This document shows positions 7,666-16,318 of a stretch of 64,000 nucleotides of DNA, piece after piece. Origin of the DNA: Portibacter marinus (lineage in GTDB: Bacteria; Bacteroidota; Bacteroidia; Chitinophagales; Saprospiraceae); assembly GCF_021533195.1 (NCBI RefSeq), contig NZ_JAJNKB010000001.1, positions 806,001 to 870,000 of the forward strand, read 5' to 3'. A program made the translations under genes and the position numbers. Each line of letters begins with the position of its first letter. Positions within the stretch are counted from its first letter, which is position 1. The notes beneath the pieces were generated by a model. The model had not been told where the DNA came from. It searched no databases and worked only from the letters and a program-made list of their open reading frames with translations.

Positions 7666-10338
7666 ATGATCAATTTTAAATTTTACACGACCATCCTATT
7701 ATTGTGCCTTACTTTTTCCTTCGCGTTAGCGCAAGATCCAGGGGATACTGTTCTGGAAGCAGTAGAGGCTGAAACAGAAGCTGAAGCTGAAGTGGAAGTT
7801 GAAGCTGGAGTTGGTAAAATTGCAGCAGCAGTGGCTTTAGCAGCTGCTTCAGCAGCAACTAGCCCATTTTGTTCAGTACTAAATGGAGTCAGTGGGTCCA
7901 TTTCTTCAGATACACAAGAACCAGCTATTAAAAAGGCTTTCATTGCCAATTTTGCAGAAGGTGGATTTGAACCCTCCTCTCCGAATCCAGGTGTAGATAT
8001 ATTAGGCTTTGGAGAAGCGGAAGCCGAATCTGAGGTTGAAACAGAAGTGGAAGCTGAGGTAAATAACGGTGCAGCAGTTGCCGGTGGTGGAACTTCTTAT
8101 AGTTTGGCAGCAGCTGGAAGAGCGCTCTATGTAGCTACTAACGGAAAATACTACCTTTATCCGGCTGACATCGCACTCTCGGGAGATGCACGAACTTCAA
8201 CATCTACAAGCACATCTAAAATAAATGTTCCTTTACCTATGCCTGTTGCAGAAACGCCGGACTCAAGTGATCCACCTGTTTTTGAGGCTCCAGATGATGA
8301 GGTCAACGACCCTCCTGCTGGAGGTGGAAACCAGGTATATGCAGACAGTACAATAGTTCCATTTTTGCAAGCTGATGTAGAGGCTGAAGTTGAAGCAGAG
8401 GCCGAAGCGGAAGCAGAGGCAGAGACTCAGTACGGTGCTGCTGCAGCAGCTGCATCAGGTGGAGGAGCTACTTCTTCAGTTGGTGACTTTAGCAGAGCCG
8501 ACAGTAGAGTAAGTGTGGCTACATCTGCAGTTACTGATGAAGTGAATATCTTAGTACCTCTAGAACCACCATTTGTAAATGCACCTATGGGTAATAACGA
8601 ACCTGGAAGTTTTAATAATGCCAGCTATTCAGGAAGTTATACAAAAGAGAATTATTTCAATTCTAACACAAATCAGCCTACTACAAGTAATGGGAAAGGC
8701 TTGTTTGAAGCAGAAGCAGAAGCAGAAGCAGAGGCAGAAGCCGAAGCAGAAGTCGATAACAATGCAGCAGCTGCATCTGCAGTTGCTGTAGGATCAGGTG
8801 GATCCAACGGTCTGGGAGCCACTGCAAAAGCAGCTACTGCCAGTTCAGCATCCACCAGTACAGAAAAAAGCATAGGTGATGAGCAGAGAAGAAATGATCA
8901 GACGATCGTAAGAGGTGACACCTACGATTCTTATGACCTCGGACTAATCTTTGCTTCAGCAGAAGCAGAAGCCGAAGCTTTTGCTGACACCGATACTGTT
9001 TTTGCAGCAACTGCAAGTGCCACTCCAACTTCAACGGGAGATGCTGCATCCGGTGCGTCTATATCATTCACAGCAAAGGATGAGGCTCCTCAGAGTAATG
9101 AAGCAGACGGACCTCAATACTACGAATATAGACATCCACGAACCGCCAAGGCCAAGGGCAAAAGACAAAAAGCTGGATCCAGATCCTCAACCGGAAATTT
9201 TGAAGAGGAAGATGAAGCTGAAGCGGAAGCAGAAGCAGAAGCAGAAGTAGGATACAATGCAGCAGCTGCATCTGCAGCAGCGGTAGGTATTCAAGCAAAA
9301 AATACAAATTTCCCAATATATGCTGATGCCGCGGCTAGTACGGCAACTTCGACCAGAGTCTATGACAATCCTGAAAATTTAAGACAGGAAATAGTTGATG
9401 AAGGTCCTTCATTACCAGGAGATTTAGGAGATTTTCCAGAAGGTGAATTTACGTACAATGATTTTGTGGCGGAAGTAGAAACAGAAGCAGAAGCTGAAGC
9501 TGAAGTAGGCTTCCAGGCAGCCGCCATTGCAGCCTCTGCAGCAGCAGTTGGATATGATGAGATTGTAGTTGATACAGATTATGCCATCAATGAATTTGCA
9601 GCGGCAGTGGCTTCAGGGGCCGGAGCAAATGTGGAGCTTTCAGTGAGTATACCAGCAAGCGGTTCGGGAGATGTTGTTGCGACAGCTACAGCTTGGGACC
9701 CCGAGGGCAGAGGTGTAGCAGTGGCAGTTGCAGTAGCAGGCGTTCCAACACAAGATACCACTGATAATGAAATGGAAGCAGAAATGGAACATGCTTCATA
9801 TGCTAGTGTTTCTGTTACTATTCAAACTGATGAAGCCAATATGTTTAGGGTTAAAACAGTGGAAATCAATGAAGTGAGCAACAATAATAATAATGAAGGA
9901 AGTATTGACAGTACAGAGATGTCAACTGATACTTTAGATAATAGTTTTACTGAACTTGAAGCAGAAGCAGAAGCAGAAGCAGAAGCAGAAGTTGCATATG
10001 GAGTTGCAGCTGCATCCGCCGCAGCGGCGACAAGTGGCTATGGTGCCAAGACAGAAACCATTGCCAGAACAGTCACTTCAAAGCCTGATTACATTTGTAC
10101 AGAATACTTACCCACAACCTGGGTCGGGCCCAGTGAGGGAGCAAATTGGTATGACAATAAAAGCTATTGGTCACGTAACAGATATCCAGAGTTTTGTGAA
10201 GACATCACCATTCCTTCCGGTGTTACTGTAAGGATCGGCGCAGACAAAATTGCGACTATACATACATTAACTATAGAAAGCGGAGCAACTGTAATTACAG
10301 GGCCAAATGCGCAAATAAGAGTTACTGAACCAGAATAA
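7666..10338 (+). CDS. Silk-like secreted protein of alternating (Glu-Ala)n and poly-Ala blocks
   Basis: 890 residues with a Sec signal peptide (1-22, ending FALAQ). The body has about eight modules. Each starts with an acidic alternating array (EAEAEA..., up to about 16 residues), then Val or Thr plus Asn/Gly/aromatic residues (VDNN, VGYN, VGFQ, VAYG, TQYG), then an Ala-rich run (for example AAAASAAAVG). Acidic arrays begin near residues 30, 117, 237, 348, 432, 514, 602 and 765. Linkers of about 50-90 residues often contain a second Ser/Thr/Ala-rich element (near 174-184, 278-290, 385-400, 553-565). The last about 80 residues differ: a Cys-containing domain (C811, C844) with W/Y-rich and beta-solenoid-like segments (ITIPSGVTVRIGAD, HTLTIESGATV). 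No typical T9SS domain is seen. Synonymous codons vary inside most arrays, which points to protein-level selection. I recognise no family; an extracellular fibre or matrix role is inference. Confidence 0.85.
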   Translation: MINFKFYTTILLLCLTFSFALAQDPGDTVLEAVEAETEAEAEVEVEAGVGKIAAAVALAAASAATSPFCSVLNGVSGSISSDTQEPAIKKAFIANFAEGGFEPSSPNPGVDILGFGEAEAESEVETEVEAEVNNGAAVAGGGTSYSLAAAGRALYVATNGKYYLYPADIALSGDARTSTSTSTSKINVPLPMPVAETPDSSDPPVFEAPDDEVNDPPAGGGNQVYADSTIVPFLQADVEAEVEAEAEAEAEAETQYGAAAAAASGGGATSSVGDFSRADSRVSVATSAVTDEVNILVPLEPPFVNAPMGNNEPGSFNNASYSGSYTKENYFNSNTNQPTTSNGKGLFEAEAEAEAEAEAEAEVDNNAAAASAVAVGSGGSNGLGATAKAATASSASTSTEKSIGDEQRRNDQTIVRGDTYDSYDLGLIFASAEAEAEAFADTDTVFAATASATPTSTGDAASGASISFTAKDEAPQSNEADGPQYYEYRHPRTAKAKGKRQKAGSRSSTGNFEEEDEAEAEAEAEAEVGYNAAAASAAAVGIQAKNTNFPIYADAAASTATSTRVYDNPENLRQEIVDEGPSLPGDLGDFPEGEFTYNDFVAEVETEAEAEAEVGFQAAAIAASAAAVGYDEIVVDTDYAINEFAAAVASGAGANVELSVSIPASGSGDVVATATAWDPEGRGVAVAVAVAGVPTQDTTDNEMEAEMEHASYASVSVTIQTDEANMFRVKTVEINEVSNNNNNEGSIDSTEMSTDTLDNSFTELEAEAEAEAEAEVAYGVAAASAAAATSGYGAKTETIARTVTSKPDYICTEYLPTTWVGPSEGANWYDNKSYWSRNRYPEFCEDITIPSGVTVRIGADKIATIHTLTIESGATVITGPNAQIRVTEPE
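8707..8751 (+). repeat. GAAGCA hexanucleotide tandem array inside the silk-like gene
   Basis: The coding DNA for acidic array 4 is a near-perfect tandem repeat of GAAGCA, six bases and two codons per unit. Similar arrays lie at about 9220-9249 and 9958-9990. Gain or loss of units keeps the reading frame, so strand slippage would change array length only. Confidence 0.75.
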
Positions 10339-10390
10339 TGTTTACCTAAGAATCTAAAACAATTTTTGAACATTATTTAATTATACGGAA

Positions 10391-10768
10391 ATGAAAGTAG
10401 TAAAGCTCTCCAAGGATGAAATTGCCAATCCTCTAAAGAAAATAGACTTTAGAGAGCTTAATCGGCTTGTGATCAAAAGCAGAGAAGGCTGTACTATCGT
10501 TCCTTTTAAAGAAATCATTTTTCTAAAATCGGATAGCAATTATTCTGAAATTCATACAGATGATAACAGGCAGCACGTAGCTTCAAAAACCTTGAAGTCA
10601 ATGGAAGATAAATTAAATCATCTATTTGTGCGAGTACATCAATCTTATATCGTTAATATTCTACATGTTAGGGAATATAGCTATTCCGAAGGATTGAAGC
10701 TTTTAAATAATCAAATTATACCTGTTAGTAATTCCATGAAGAAAAAAGTGAGTATGATTTTTAAGTAA
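10391..10768 (+). CDS. Stand-alone LytTR DNA-binding protein
   Basis: 125 residues that are almost entirely a LytTR domain (about 30-125), with the family features VPFKEIIFLKSDSNYSEIH and HLFVRVHQSYIVNI. There is no receiver or membrane domain, only a 30-residue N-terminal extension. LytTR domains bind paired direct repeats in promoters. It lies 52 nt downstream of the silk-like gene on the same strand with no terminator between them, followed by a strong terminator, so the two are probably co-transcribed. It may autoregulate that locus. With no sensor domain, any signal must come from elsewhere. Confidence 0.88.
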   Translation: MKVVKLSKDEIANPLKKIDFRELNRLVIKSREGCTIVPFKEIIFLKSDSNYSEIHTDDNRQHVASKTLKSMEDKLNHLFVRVHQSYIVNILHVREYSYSEGLKLLNNQIIPVSNSMKKKVSMIFK

Positions 10769-10797
10769 ATAAAAAGTCTACCTACTAATTCAAAACT

Positions 10798-10832
10798 CTA
10801 TAGCGGCTTTAAGCTCGCTATAGGGTTTTTTT
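10798..10832 (+). terminator. Rho-independent terminator after the LytTR gene
   Basis: An 8-bp stem CTATAGCG/CGCTATAG (10798-10805 and 10816-10823) with a 10-nt loop is followed by GG and seven T residues. It sits between the convergent LytTR and rlmF genes. Confidence 0.85.
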
Positions 10833-10884
10833 ATTCCTAAAAAATTGTACGATGTATTTTTCTGTCCACTACCAGTCCAAGATT

Positions 10885-11805
10885 TTATTTTCCAAGTCTG
10901 ACATCTTGCCATATGGTCCTTTGTTTGTCATCTAAGAAAGTCCATGCTACAAAGCGCGACTTCTTATTGCCTTGCTGCATTTCCACAGTTTTATATTCTT
11001 TTACCTTTGCTCTTCGGAAAGCTTTGAAAATGGATTGCAAGATTGACTCTTTAGAGACCAGCGTTGTAAACCAATAACATGAGTTGGGTAACTGCCTGCT
11101 TTCATGAATCATGTTATGGATAAAGACTTCCTCCCCTCCGGGTGTCCAAAGCTCTGTTGCTTGTCCCCCAAAATTCAAGTTTTTGCTTCTTGTTGACTTT
11201 GGATTCAAACTTTTTATTTTCTTGCGATTAGATGATTTAGCCTCTTTGGCTGACGAATAAAATGGAGGGTTGCACATCGAGAATTCAAATAACTCGTCTT
11301 TTTTAATGATTCCTTGAAAGAATCGATTTTTATTGTCTTGCTTTCTGATGTCAATATTTCCTTTCAGTACACTGTTTTCTTCAACTATTTTAAGGGCATT
11401 TAGATATGCGGTTTCATCAAGTTCACTGCCTACAAAACTCCAACCGTATTCCTGATGTCCTATGATCGGAAAGATACAATTGGCCCCACTTCCAATATCA
11501 AGTACTTTTATAGATGACCCTTTCGGCTGGCCTAGTAAGTCTGCCAGATGGTGAATATAGTCAGCTCGGCCGGGAATCGGAGGACATAAATATCCGTCTG
11601 GAATGTCCCAGAATTGAATGCCATAGTATTTAATGAGCAAAGATCTATTCAGCAATTTCACAGCTTCCGGATTGAAAAAATCAATCGACTCCACCCCGTG
11701 ATCATTGATAAAAATGTGTTGGCCAAGTTCAGGCTCTGCTTTCACTAGACTTTCAAGATCGTATCTGCCTCGATGTTTATTTCTGGGGTGTAGTTTAGAT
11801 TTCAT
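10885..11805 (-). CDS. rlmF: 23S rRNA (adenine(1618)-N(6))-methyltransferase
   Basis: 306 residues matching RlmF (YbiN) along their length: the N-terminal LHPRNKHRGRYD segment, the SAM-binding motif VLDIGSGANC (101-110) and the N6-adenine methyltransferase catalytic motif NPPF (179-182) within CNPPFYSSAKEA. RlmF methylates A1618 of 23S rRNA using SAM. Its start overlaps the end of the upstream saccharopine-dehydrogenase-like gene by 11 nt, indicating an operon with that gene and the flavoprotein. Identification is firm from motif order and length. Confidence 0.93.
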   Translation of the reverse strand: MKSKLHPRNKHRGRYDLESLVKAEPELGQHIFINDHGVESIDFFNPEAVKLLNRSLLIKYYGIQFWDIPDGYLCPPIPGRADYIHHLADLLGQPKGSSIKVLDIGSGANCIFPIIGHQEYGWSFVGSELDETAYLNALKIVEENSVLKGNIDIRKQDNKNRFFQGIIKKDELFEFSMCNPPFYSSAKEAKSSNRKKIKSLNPKSTRSKNLNFGGQATELWTPGGEEVFIHNMIHESRQLPNSCYWFTTLVSKESILQSIFKAFRRAKVKEYKTVEMQQGNKKSRFVAWTFLDDKQRTIWQDVRLGK

Positions 11806-12835
11806 AAAACCTGCATCCTTCTATTTCATTGATGAATTGCCAACCGTAAGTTGTGGCCGGCGTTTGATATCCTACTTTAATTTTGCTCTTCAACACCTTG
11901 TCCATGATCTCACAAGACGCAAGTGCGGTAAAACGGTAAACTTCTGGGCATTTCAGCCTCGCTACGATTTCATTGTGGTTGTTGCACACTTTTCCATAGA
12001 GCAAAGCAAAACCCTTTTGATTCTGCTCTTCATCAGGACCCGTTAGATTTTTATTGACCCATTTTTTTGCCAAACTCTTAACCCAGGAAGTTCTCAAAAT
12101 GGGATTGATCAACCAGGATAATTTCATCATTCTGATAGTAGAAGCAGGCATGGCAGTATAAACTTCAATATTGGGAATTCCAGTGGATGTGTAGGCTGTA
12201 GAAACATCTCCCCAGGGAATAGTTCCAACTATTCTTTTCACTTCTCCAAAGTCTACTTCCATGTGCTTGTGCGCAATACGAACCTCCTTCAGCACACCAT
12301 TTTCTCTAGTTAAACCATTCTCGCCCAATTTACTTACGGCTGTGATGGCTGTTCCGTGCGACATAACACTATTTTCTGAAGTAAATGCCAGTTGAAGATG
12401 TGTTGCATCTGGCATTTGCTCTTTCAAATATACCGCCAGGCAATCGGTGGGTATCACATCAAAGCCTATGCCCGGTAAAATCATCATGTCTTTTTCCTTA
12501 GCTTGATCATGATATTGTTTCAGCGTTTCGAAAACCTCGACTTCACCGGTTATATCCAGATAATGAGTTCCACTTGCAAGACATGCCTTTACTAACGGTT
12601 CGGCAGTTTTGGCAAAAGGTCCAGCTGCATTGAGCACTGCATCAACGTCATTTATAAATGTTTTGGTAGCCCCATCCAGGTTGAATATTCGGTAAGGCAA
12701 GTCGTATTGCCTGGCTACTGCCAGAATCTTATCTTTGGATCTGCCAGCTAAAATAATATCATGTTGTCTTCGAAGTGCTTCTTCTATGATAAGTTTAGCA
12801 GTATATCCATTGGCACCATATAATAGGTATTTCAT
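11795..12835 (-). CDS. Saccharopine dehydrogenase NADP-binding domain protein
   Basis: 346 residues beginning with a Rossmann dinucleotide-binding motif (YGANGYTAKLI, about 6-16), followed by DVDAVLNAAGPF and HYLDITGEVEV segments typical of the saccharopine-dehydrogenase-like family often called trans-acting enoyl reductases. Members are usually NAD(P)-dependent oxidoreductases of uncertain substrate; lysine metabolism should not be assumed from the name. It lies 4 nt after the flavoprotein gene and overlaps rlmF, in the middle of a three-gene minus-strand operon. Confidence 0.85.
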   Translation of the reverse strand: MKYLLYGANGYTAKLIIEEALRRQHDIILAGRSKDKILAVARQYDLPYRIFNLDGATKTFINDVDAVLNAAGPFAKTAEPLVKACLASGTHYLDITGEVEVFETLKQYHDQAKEKDMMILPGIGFDVIPTDCLAVYLKEQMPDATHLQLAFTSENSVMSHGTAITAVSKLGENGLTRENGVLKEVRIAHKHMEVDFGEVKRIVGTIPWGDVSTAYTSTGIPNIEVYTAMPASTIRMMKLSWLINPILRTSWVKSLAKKWVNKNLTGPDEEQNQKGFALLYGKVCNNHNEIVARLKCPEVYRFTALASCEIMDKVLKSKIKVGYQTPATTYGWQFINEIEGCRFYEI

Positions 12836-12839
12836 CTTA

Positions 12840-14051
12840 TTATTTTAACATACCTGCGATATAAGCAGTCGTCCATGCAGCCTGAAAATTATATCCTCCA
12901 GTGATTGCGTCAATATCCATTACCTCACCCGCAAAGTACAAATTTTTGACTGCCTTACTTTCCATTGTTTTCATATTAATGGATTCCAGGCTAACTCCTC
13001 CACAGGTCACGAATTCCTCCTTGAAGGTGGTCTTTCCTGAAACTTGGTAGGTATCATTGGTTAACAAAACAACTAATTGATTCATTCCTTTCTTTCCAAG
13101 CTCATTCCATTTTTTCTCTCCGCTCAATTGTAATTTATCGAGTAAAAACTGCCAAAGTCGATCCGGAAGTTGATATGGCCTGTAATTGCTGAGATTCTTT
13201 TGAGCATTTTGCTCGACAATGCTTTCCAACTCTTTTCTAACCACATCGTTATTCCTTTCATTGACCCAATTGACCTGAACCTTAAACTGATAATTGCATT
13301 GAGAAAGATATCTTGCGCCAAAAGCTGAAAGTTTTAATATTGCAGGTCCGCTCATACCCCAGTGCGTGATAAGCAAAGGTCCGTCTGATTTAAGCGCTGT
13401 TCCCTGAATGGAAGTTAAAGTTTTCTCTACCACAATACCCATCAGTTCGGTGATCTTCTCAGATGGCATGTTGAAGGTAAATAAGGAGGGCACTGGAGTT
13501 TCAATTTGGTGCCCTAATTCCTCTAACCATTTCAAACCCGATAGCTTTGGGGACCCACCGGTTGCGATGATGACTTTGTCGAAGGTCAAAGTATCTCCTT
13601 TCTTAAATTGGAGATTTATTCGAAACTGATCATCTGCGAAGATCTGGCTGACTGCTTTTTTTAGGTGAATTTCAATTTTGTGCAGATTAGACTGCGTGAG
13701 AAAACAGTCAATAATTGATTGCGAATCTTGAGATACCGGAAAAACACACTGGTCTTCTTGGATCATGAGGGGCACTCCTCTGGACTCAAACCATTCGAAA
13801 CAGTGTTTGGTATTGAAAATGTGAAATATTTTTTTGAGTTGCCGCCCTCCGCGTGGATAAGCTTTCCATAACTCACTAATGGAAGTGGTACCATTGGTGA
13901 CATTACATCTACCCCCACCTGATACTTTTACCTTACTCAGGAGCTTAGAAGTCTTTTCAAATATTTGGACTTTTGCTTTAGGATGATGTTCCTTAACAGA
14001 AAGCGCTGCAAAGAAACCTGCTGCTCCACCACCTATAATTGCTACTTTCAA
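12840..14051 (-). CDS. BaiN/YhiN-family (HI0933-like) flavoprotein oxidoreductase
   Basis: 403 residues with an N-terminal FAD-binding Rossmann motif (VAIIGGGAAGFFAAL, 3-17), the family signature SGGGRCNVTN near 44-53, the ATGGSPKLSG motif in the middle, and a C-terminal GGVSLESINMKTMESK...LYFAGEVMDIDAITGGYNFQ block. This matches the HI0933-like flavoprotein family (YhiN, BaiN). The cellular role is largely undefined; some relatives reduce steroid or bile-acid intermediates. First gene of the operon that continues into the saccharopine-dehydrogenase-like gene and rlmF. Confidence 0.9.
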   Translation of the reverse strand: MKVAIIGGGAAGFFAALSVKEHHPKAKVQIFEKTSKLLSKVKVSGGGRCNVTNGTTSISELWKAYPRGGRQLKKIFHIFNTKHCFEWFESRGVPLMIQEDQCVFPVSQDSQSIIDCFLTQSNLHKIEIHLKKAVSQIFADDQFRINLQFKKGDTLTFDKVIIATGGSPKLSGLKWLEELGHQIETPVPSLFTFNMPSEKITELMGIVVEKTLTSIQGTALKSDGPLLITHWGMSGPAILKLSAFGARYLSQCNYQFKVQVNWVNERNNDVVRKELESIVEQNAQKNLSNYRPYQLPDRLWQFLLDKLQLSGEKKWNELGKKGMNQLVVLLTNDTYQVSGKTTFKEEFVTCGGVSLESINMKTMESKAVKNLYFAGEVMDIDAITGGYNFQAAWTTAYIAGMLK

Positions 14052-14111
14052 TGTTCTTTCAATTAACGTTCACACAAAATCTCAGTAGTTATAATATTGA
14101 CCCAAATCCGA

Positions 14112-16262
14112 TTAGAGGATTAACAATCCAAAATCTCTCATGACATACATCTCATCACTATACCAAAATCCTTCGAAGTGATCGAGATTGCGCTCGTAAT
14201 CTTTTTTCAGGTCAATGAATCTTCGAGGCTCTCGATCTTTTACAAAATTTTGCAACCAAAAGGCATCTTCACTTTTCAAAATGACCCTTTCCTCTGCATC
14301 GTTAGAAAACACCCTTATTACAGATTTATTCCCTTCTTGCTCAATTGTCAATTCACTACCGACCCAATAGATCAATGCATTGGGTTTAGTAATCATATGC
14401 TCTTGCACTTCTAAGGCTTCTGCAATAAAATTTGGATCGATGGTCGTTTCAGGAATTGAAAACTCAAACCAATCTTGCAACGGAAAATCTATTCCGACGC
14501 CGTGCATATAATTGTACAGTGATTTTCGCAGTCCTTCACTGAAAATGGAATGATCCAATCCCGTTTCATCCGTGAATTGCACATCATTATGGGCAAAGGT
14601 AATTTCTTCAATGTGTGGGGTTACCCCATAAGCTTGAGGCTCCAGGCCAATGGGACTGTGAGCTGTTAGTGCAAATTGGTGCCAAAATCCTGACTGAATA
14701 ATGCCCTGTTCGAAAAGTTGCCGGGTCATTTCCAGGCTATCAATGGTTTCCTGGATAGTTTGTGTAGGATAGCCATACATTAAATAAGAGTGCACCATGA
14801 TCCCAGCATCCGTAAAGTTTCTAGTCACCTGGGCCACTTGTTCAACTGTAACTCCTTTGTCTATAAGGTTGAGTAATCGATCTGAAGCCACCTCTAATCC
14901 ACCTGATACTGCTATACAACCTGACTTTTTTAGCAAGCGGCATAAATCTCCCGTGAAGCTTTTCTCGAATCGAATATTGGTCCACCATGAAACGACCAAT
15001 CCCCGTTCTATGATTTCCATGGCCAACTCTCTCATCAACGCAGGTGGAGCGGCCTCATCTACAAAATGAAATCCACACTCACCGGTTTGCTCTATCATCT
15101 TTTCCATTCGGTCTACGAGCAATGGTCCGGCTACAGGCTCATAATCCTTTATGTAAGCCAGAGAAACATCACAGAAAGTGCATTTTCCCCAGTAGCATCC
15201 ATGTGCCATTGTTAGTTTGTTCCACCGTCCATCACTCCATAAGGAGTGCATGGGATTAGCAATTTCAATAACCGATATATACTTATCGAGGGGTAAATCT
15301 GAATAATCCGGCGTTCCTAAGTCTTTCTGTGCATAATCCTTCCTCAGAGAATAGTTGTTATAAACCACTTCTTTCTTATCTAGCAAGAAGGTCCGTTTAT
15401 ACAATTGATAGTCAGGATTGGAAGGTTGAGGGTTTTTGATGTTAGAGATAATGAGCTCTAAGGGAAGTTCGCCATCATCAAGACAGATAAAGTCCCAAAA
15501 TTCAAATACCCTGGGATCATTCACTGATCGCAATTCTGTATTGGCAAAACCGCCTCCCATCGCTATTTTTATTTGTGGATAGTGCTTCTTGATAAACTGA
15601 CCACACCTCAAAGCACTGTAAAGATTACCAGGAAATGGAACAGACAAGCAAACCAATTTCGGAGCCTGTGCCTTGCAACATTGACCTAAAATCTCCCATG
15701 TAAGTTGATCTACAAAAGTCAGATCGTTTTGTAATTCTGTATATAATTCGTCAAATGAATGTGCACTCATTCCCAAACGCTCAGCATACCTGCTGAATCC
15801 AAAATGCGGATCTACATGCTCTATGATAAAATCTGATATATCCTCCAGAAACATAGTAGCAAGATGTTTTGCCTTGTCCTGAAAACCCATGGTTCCAAAA
15901 GTCCAATTCAAATCGTCCACCTGGTCGAAACGTGGCCCGCGGGGTAGAAATTCTTCACTTGCTATTTGTCTTGCCATGCTGGGAGCTTTTCCTTGCAGAA
16001 ATGCGATGACCGGATCAATTAATCGAATGTAATCTTCCTTTAAAGCATTTACTCTATTGGCCTTTTTACTCAAATGTTTGGTGGTACCAAACATTTGTCG
16101 AAGTCCACCCGCAGAAAAAATTTTGAGAATGACTTCTATTCCTAAATCCATTTGAAAACCTTCAATGTCTTTAGTATTCAGGAATCCTTTAATATAAGCA
16201 GTGGCCGGGTATGGCGTGTTTAATTGAGTAAATGGAGGCGTAATGAGCAAGACATCCGGCAT
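14112..16262 (-). CDS. B12-binding-domain radical SAM protein with C-x4-C-x2-C cluster motif
   Basis: 716 residues. The N-terminal part has a cobalamin-binding-like Rossmann layout (DVLLITPPF at 3-11; VCLSVPFPGNLYSAL and IKIAMGGGFAN at about 204-241). The radical SAM core starts near 348 with HGCYWGKCTFCD, in which the three cysteines are C356, C361 and C364, one residue more than the canonical CxxxCxxC. Further radical SAM features follow: HFVDEAAPP, SGGLEVASDRLLNLIDKG, and YLMYGYPTQT. The C-terminal about 170 residues are not recognised. The reaction is unknown; B12 radical SAM enzymes often methylate or rearrange unactivated carbons. Transcribed alone, with a TAnnTTTG box 4 nt before the ATG. 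Confidence 0.85.
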   Translation of the reverse strand: MPDVLLITPPFTQLNTPYPATAYIKGFLNTKDIEGFQMDLGIEVILKIFSAGGLRQMFGTTKHLSKKANRVNALKEDYIRLIDPVIAFLQGKAPSMARQIASEEFLPRGPRFDQVDDLNWTFGTMGFQDKAKHLATMFLEDISDFIIEHVDPHFGFSRYAERLGMSAHSFDELYTELQNDLTFVDQLTWEILGQCCKAQAPKLVCLSVPFPGNLYSALRCGQFIKKHYPQIKIAMGGGFANTELRSVNDPRVFEFWDFICLDDGELPLELIISNIKNPQPSNPDYQLYKRTFLLDKKEVVYNNYSLRKDYAQKDLGTPDYSDLPLDKYISVIEIANPMHSLWSDGRWNKLTMAHGCYWGKCTFCDVSLAYIKDYEPVAGPLLVDRMEKMIEQTGECGFHFVDEAAPPALMRELAMEIIERGLVVSWWTNIRFEKSFTGDLCRLLKKSGCIAVSGGLEVASDRLLNLIDKGVTVEQVAQVTRNFTDAGIMVHSYLMYGYPTQTIQETIDSLEMTRQLFEQGIIQSGFWHQFALTAHSPIGLEPQAYGVTPHIEEITFAHNDVQFTDETGLDHSIFSEGLRKSLYNYMHGVGIDFPLQDWFEFSIPETTIDPNFIAEALEVQEHMITKPNALIYWVGSELTIEQEGNKSVIRVFSNDAEERVILKSEDAFWLQNFVKDREPRRFIDLKKDYERNLDHFEGFWYSDEMYVMRDFGLLIL

Positions 16263-16266
16263 GATG

Positions 16267-16274
16267 CAAAGCTA
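16267..16274 (-). promoter_or_regulatory. Bacteroidota -7 box TAGCTTTG, 4 nt before the radical SAM ATG
   Basis: On the minus strand TAGCTTTGCATC runs directly into the ATG at 16262. The box matches TAnnTTTG exactly. With initiation a few nt downstream, the mRNA would start at or next to the start codon. Confidence 0.55.
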
Positions 16275-16282
16275 AGTGAAAA

Positions 16283-16314
16283 AAAGAAAAAGCCCGCTGA
16301 TTCCAGCAGGCTTT
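16283..16314 (-). terminator. Rho-independent terminator after the htrA / small-ORF unit
   Basis: Stem AAAGCC-c-GCTG / CAGC-a-GGCTTT (16289-16314) with one mismatch and a 4-nt loop ATTC. Read on the minus strand it is followed by a T-rich tract. It lies just past the stop of the 47-codon ORF. Confidence 0.75.
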
Positions 16315-16318
16315 GTAT

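Noticed and set aside
7683-9761. Many long antisense and +1 ORFs inside the silk-like gene
   Set aside because: They are frame shadows of GAAGCA repeats, encoding poly-Ser/Ala or KQKQ low-complexity strings.
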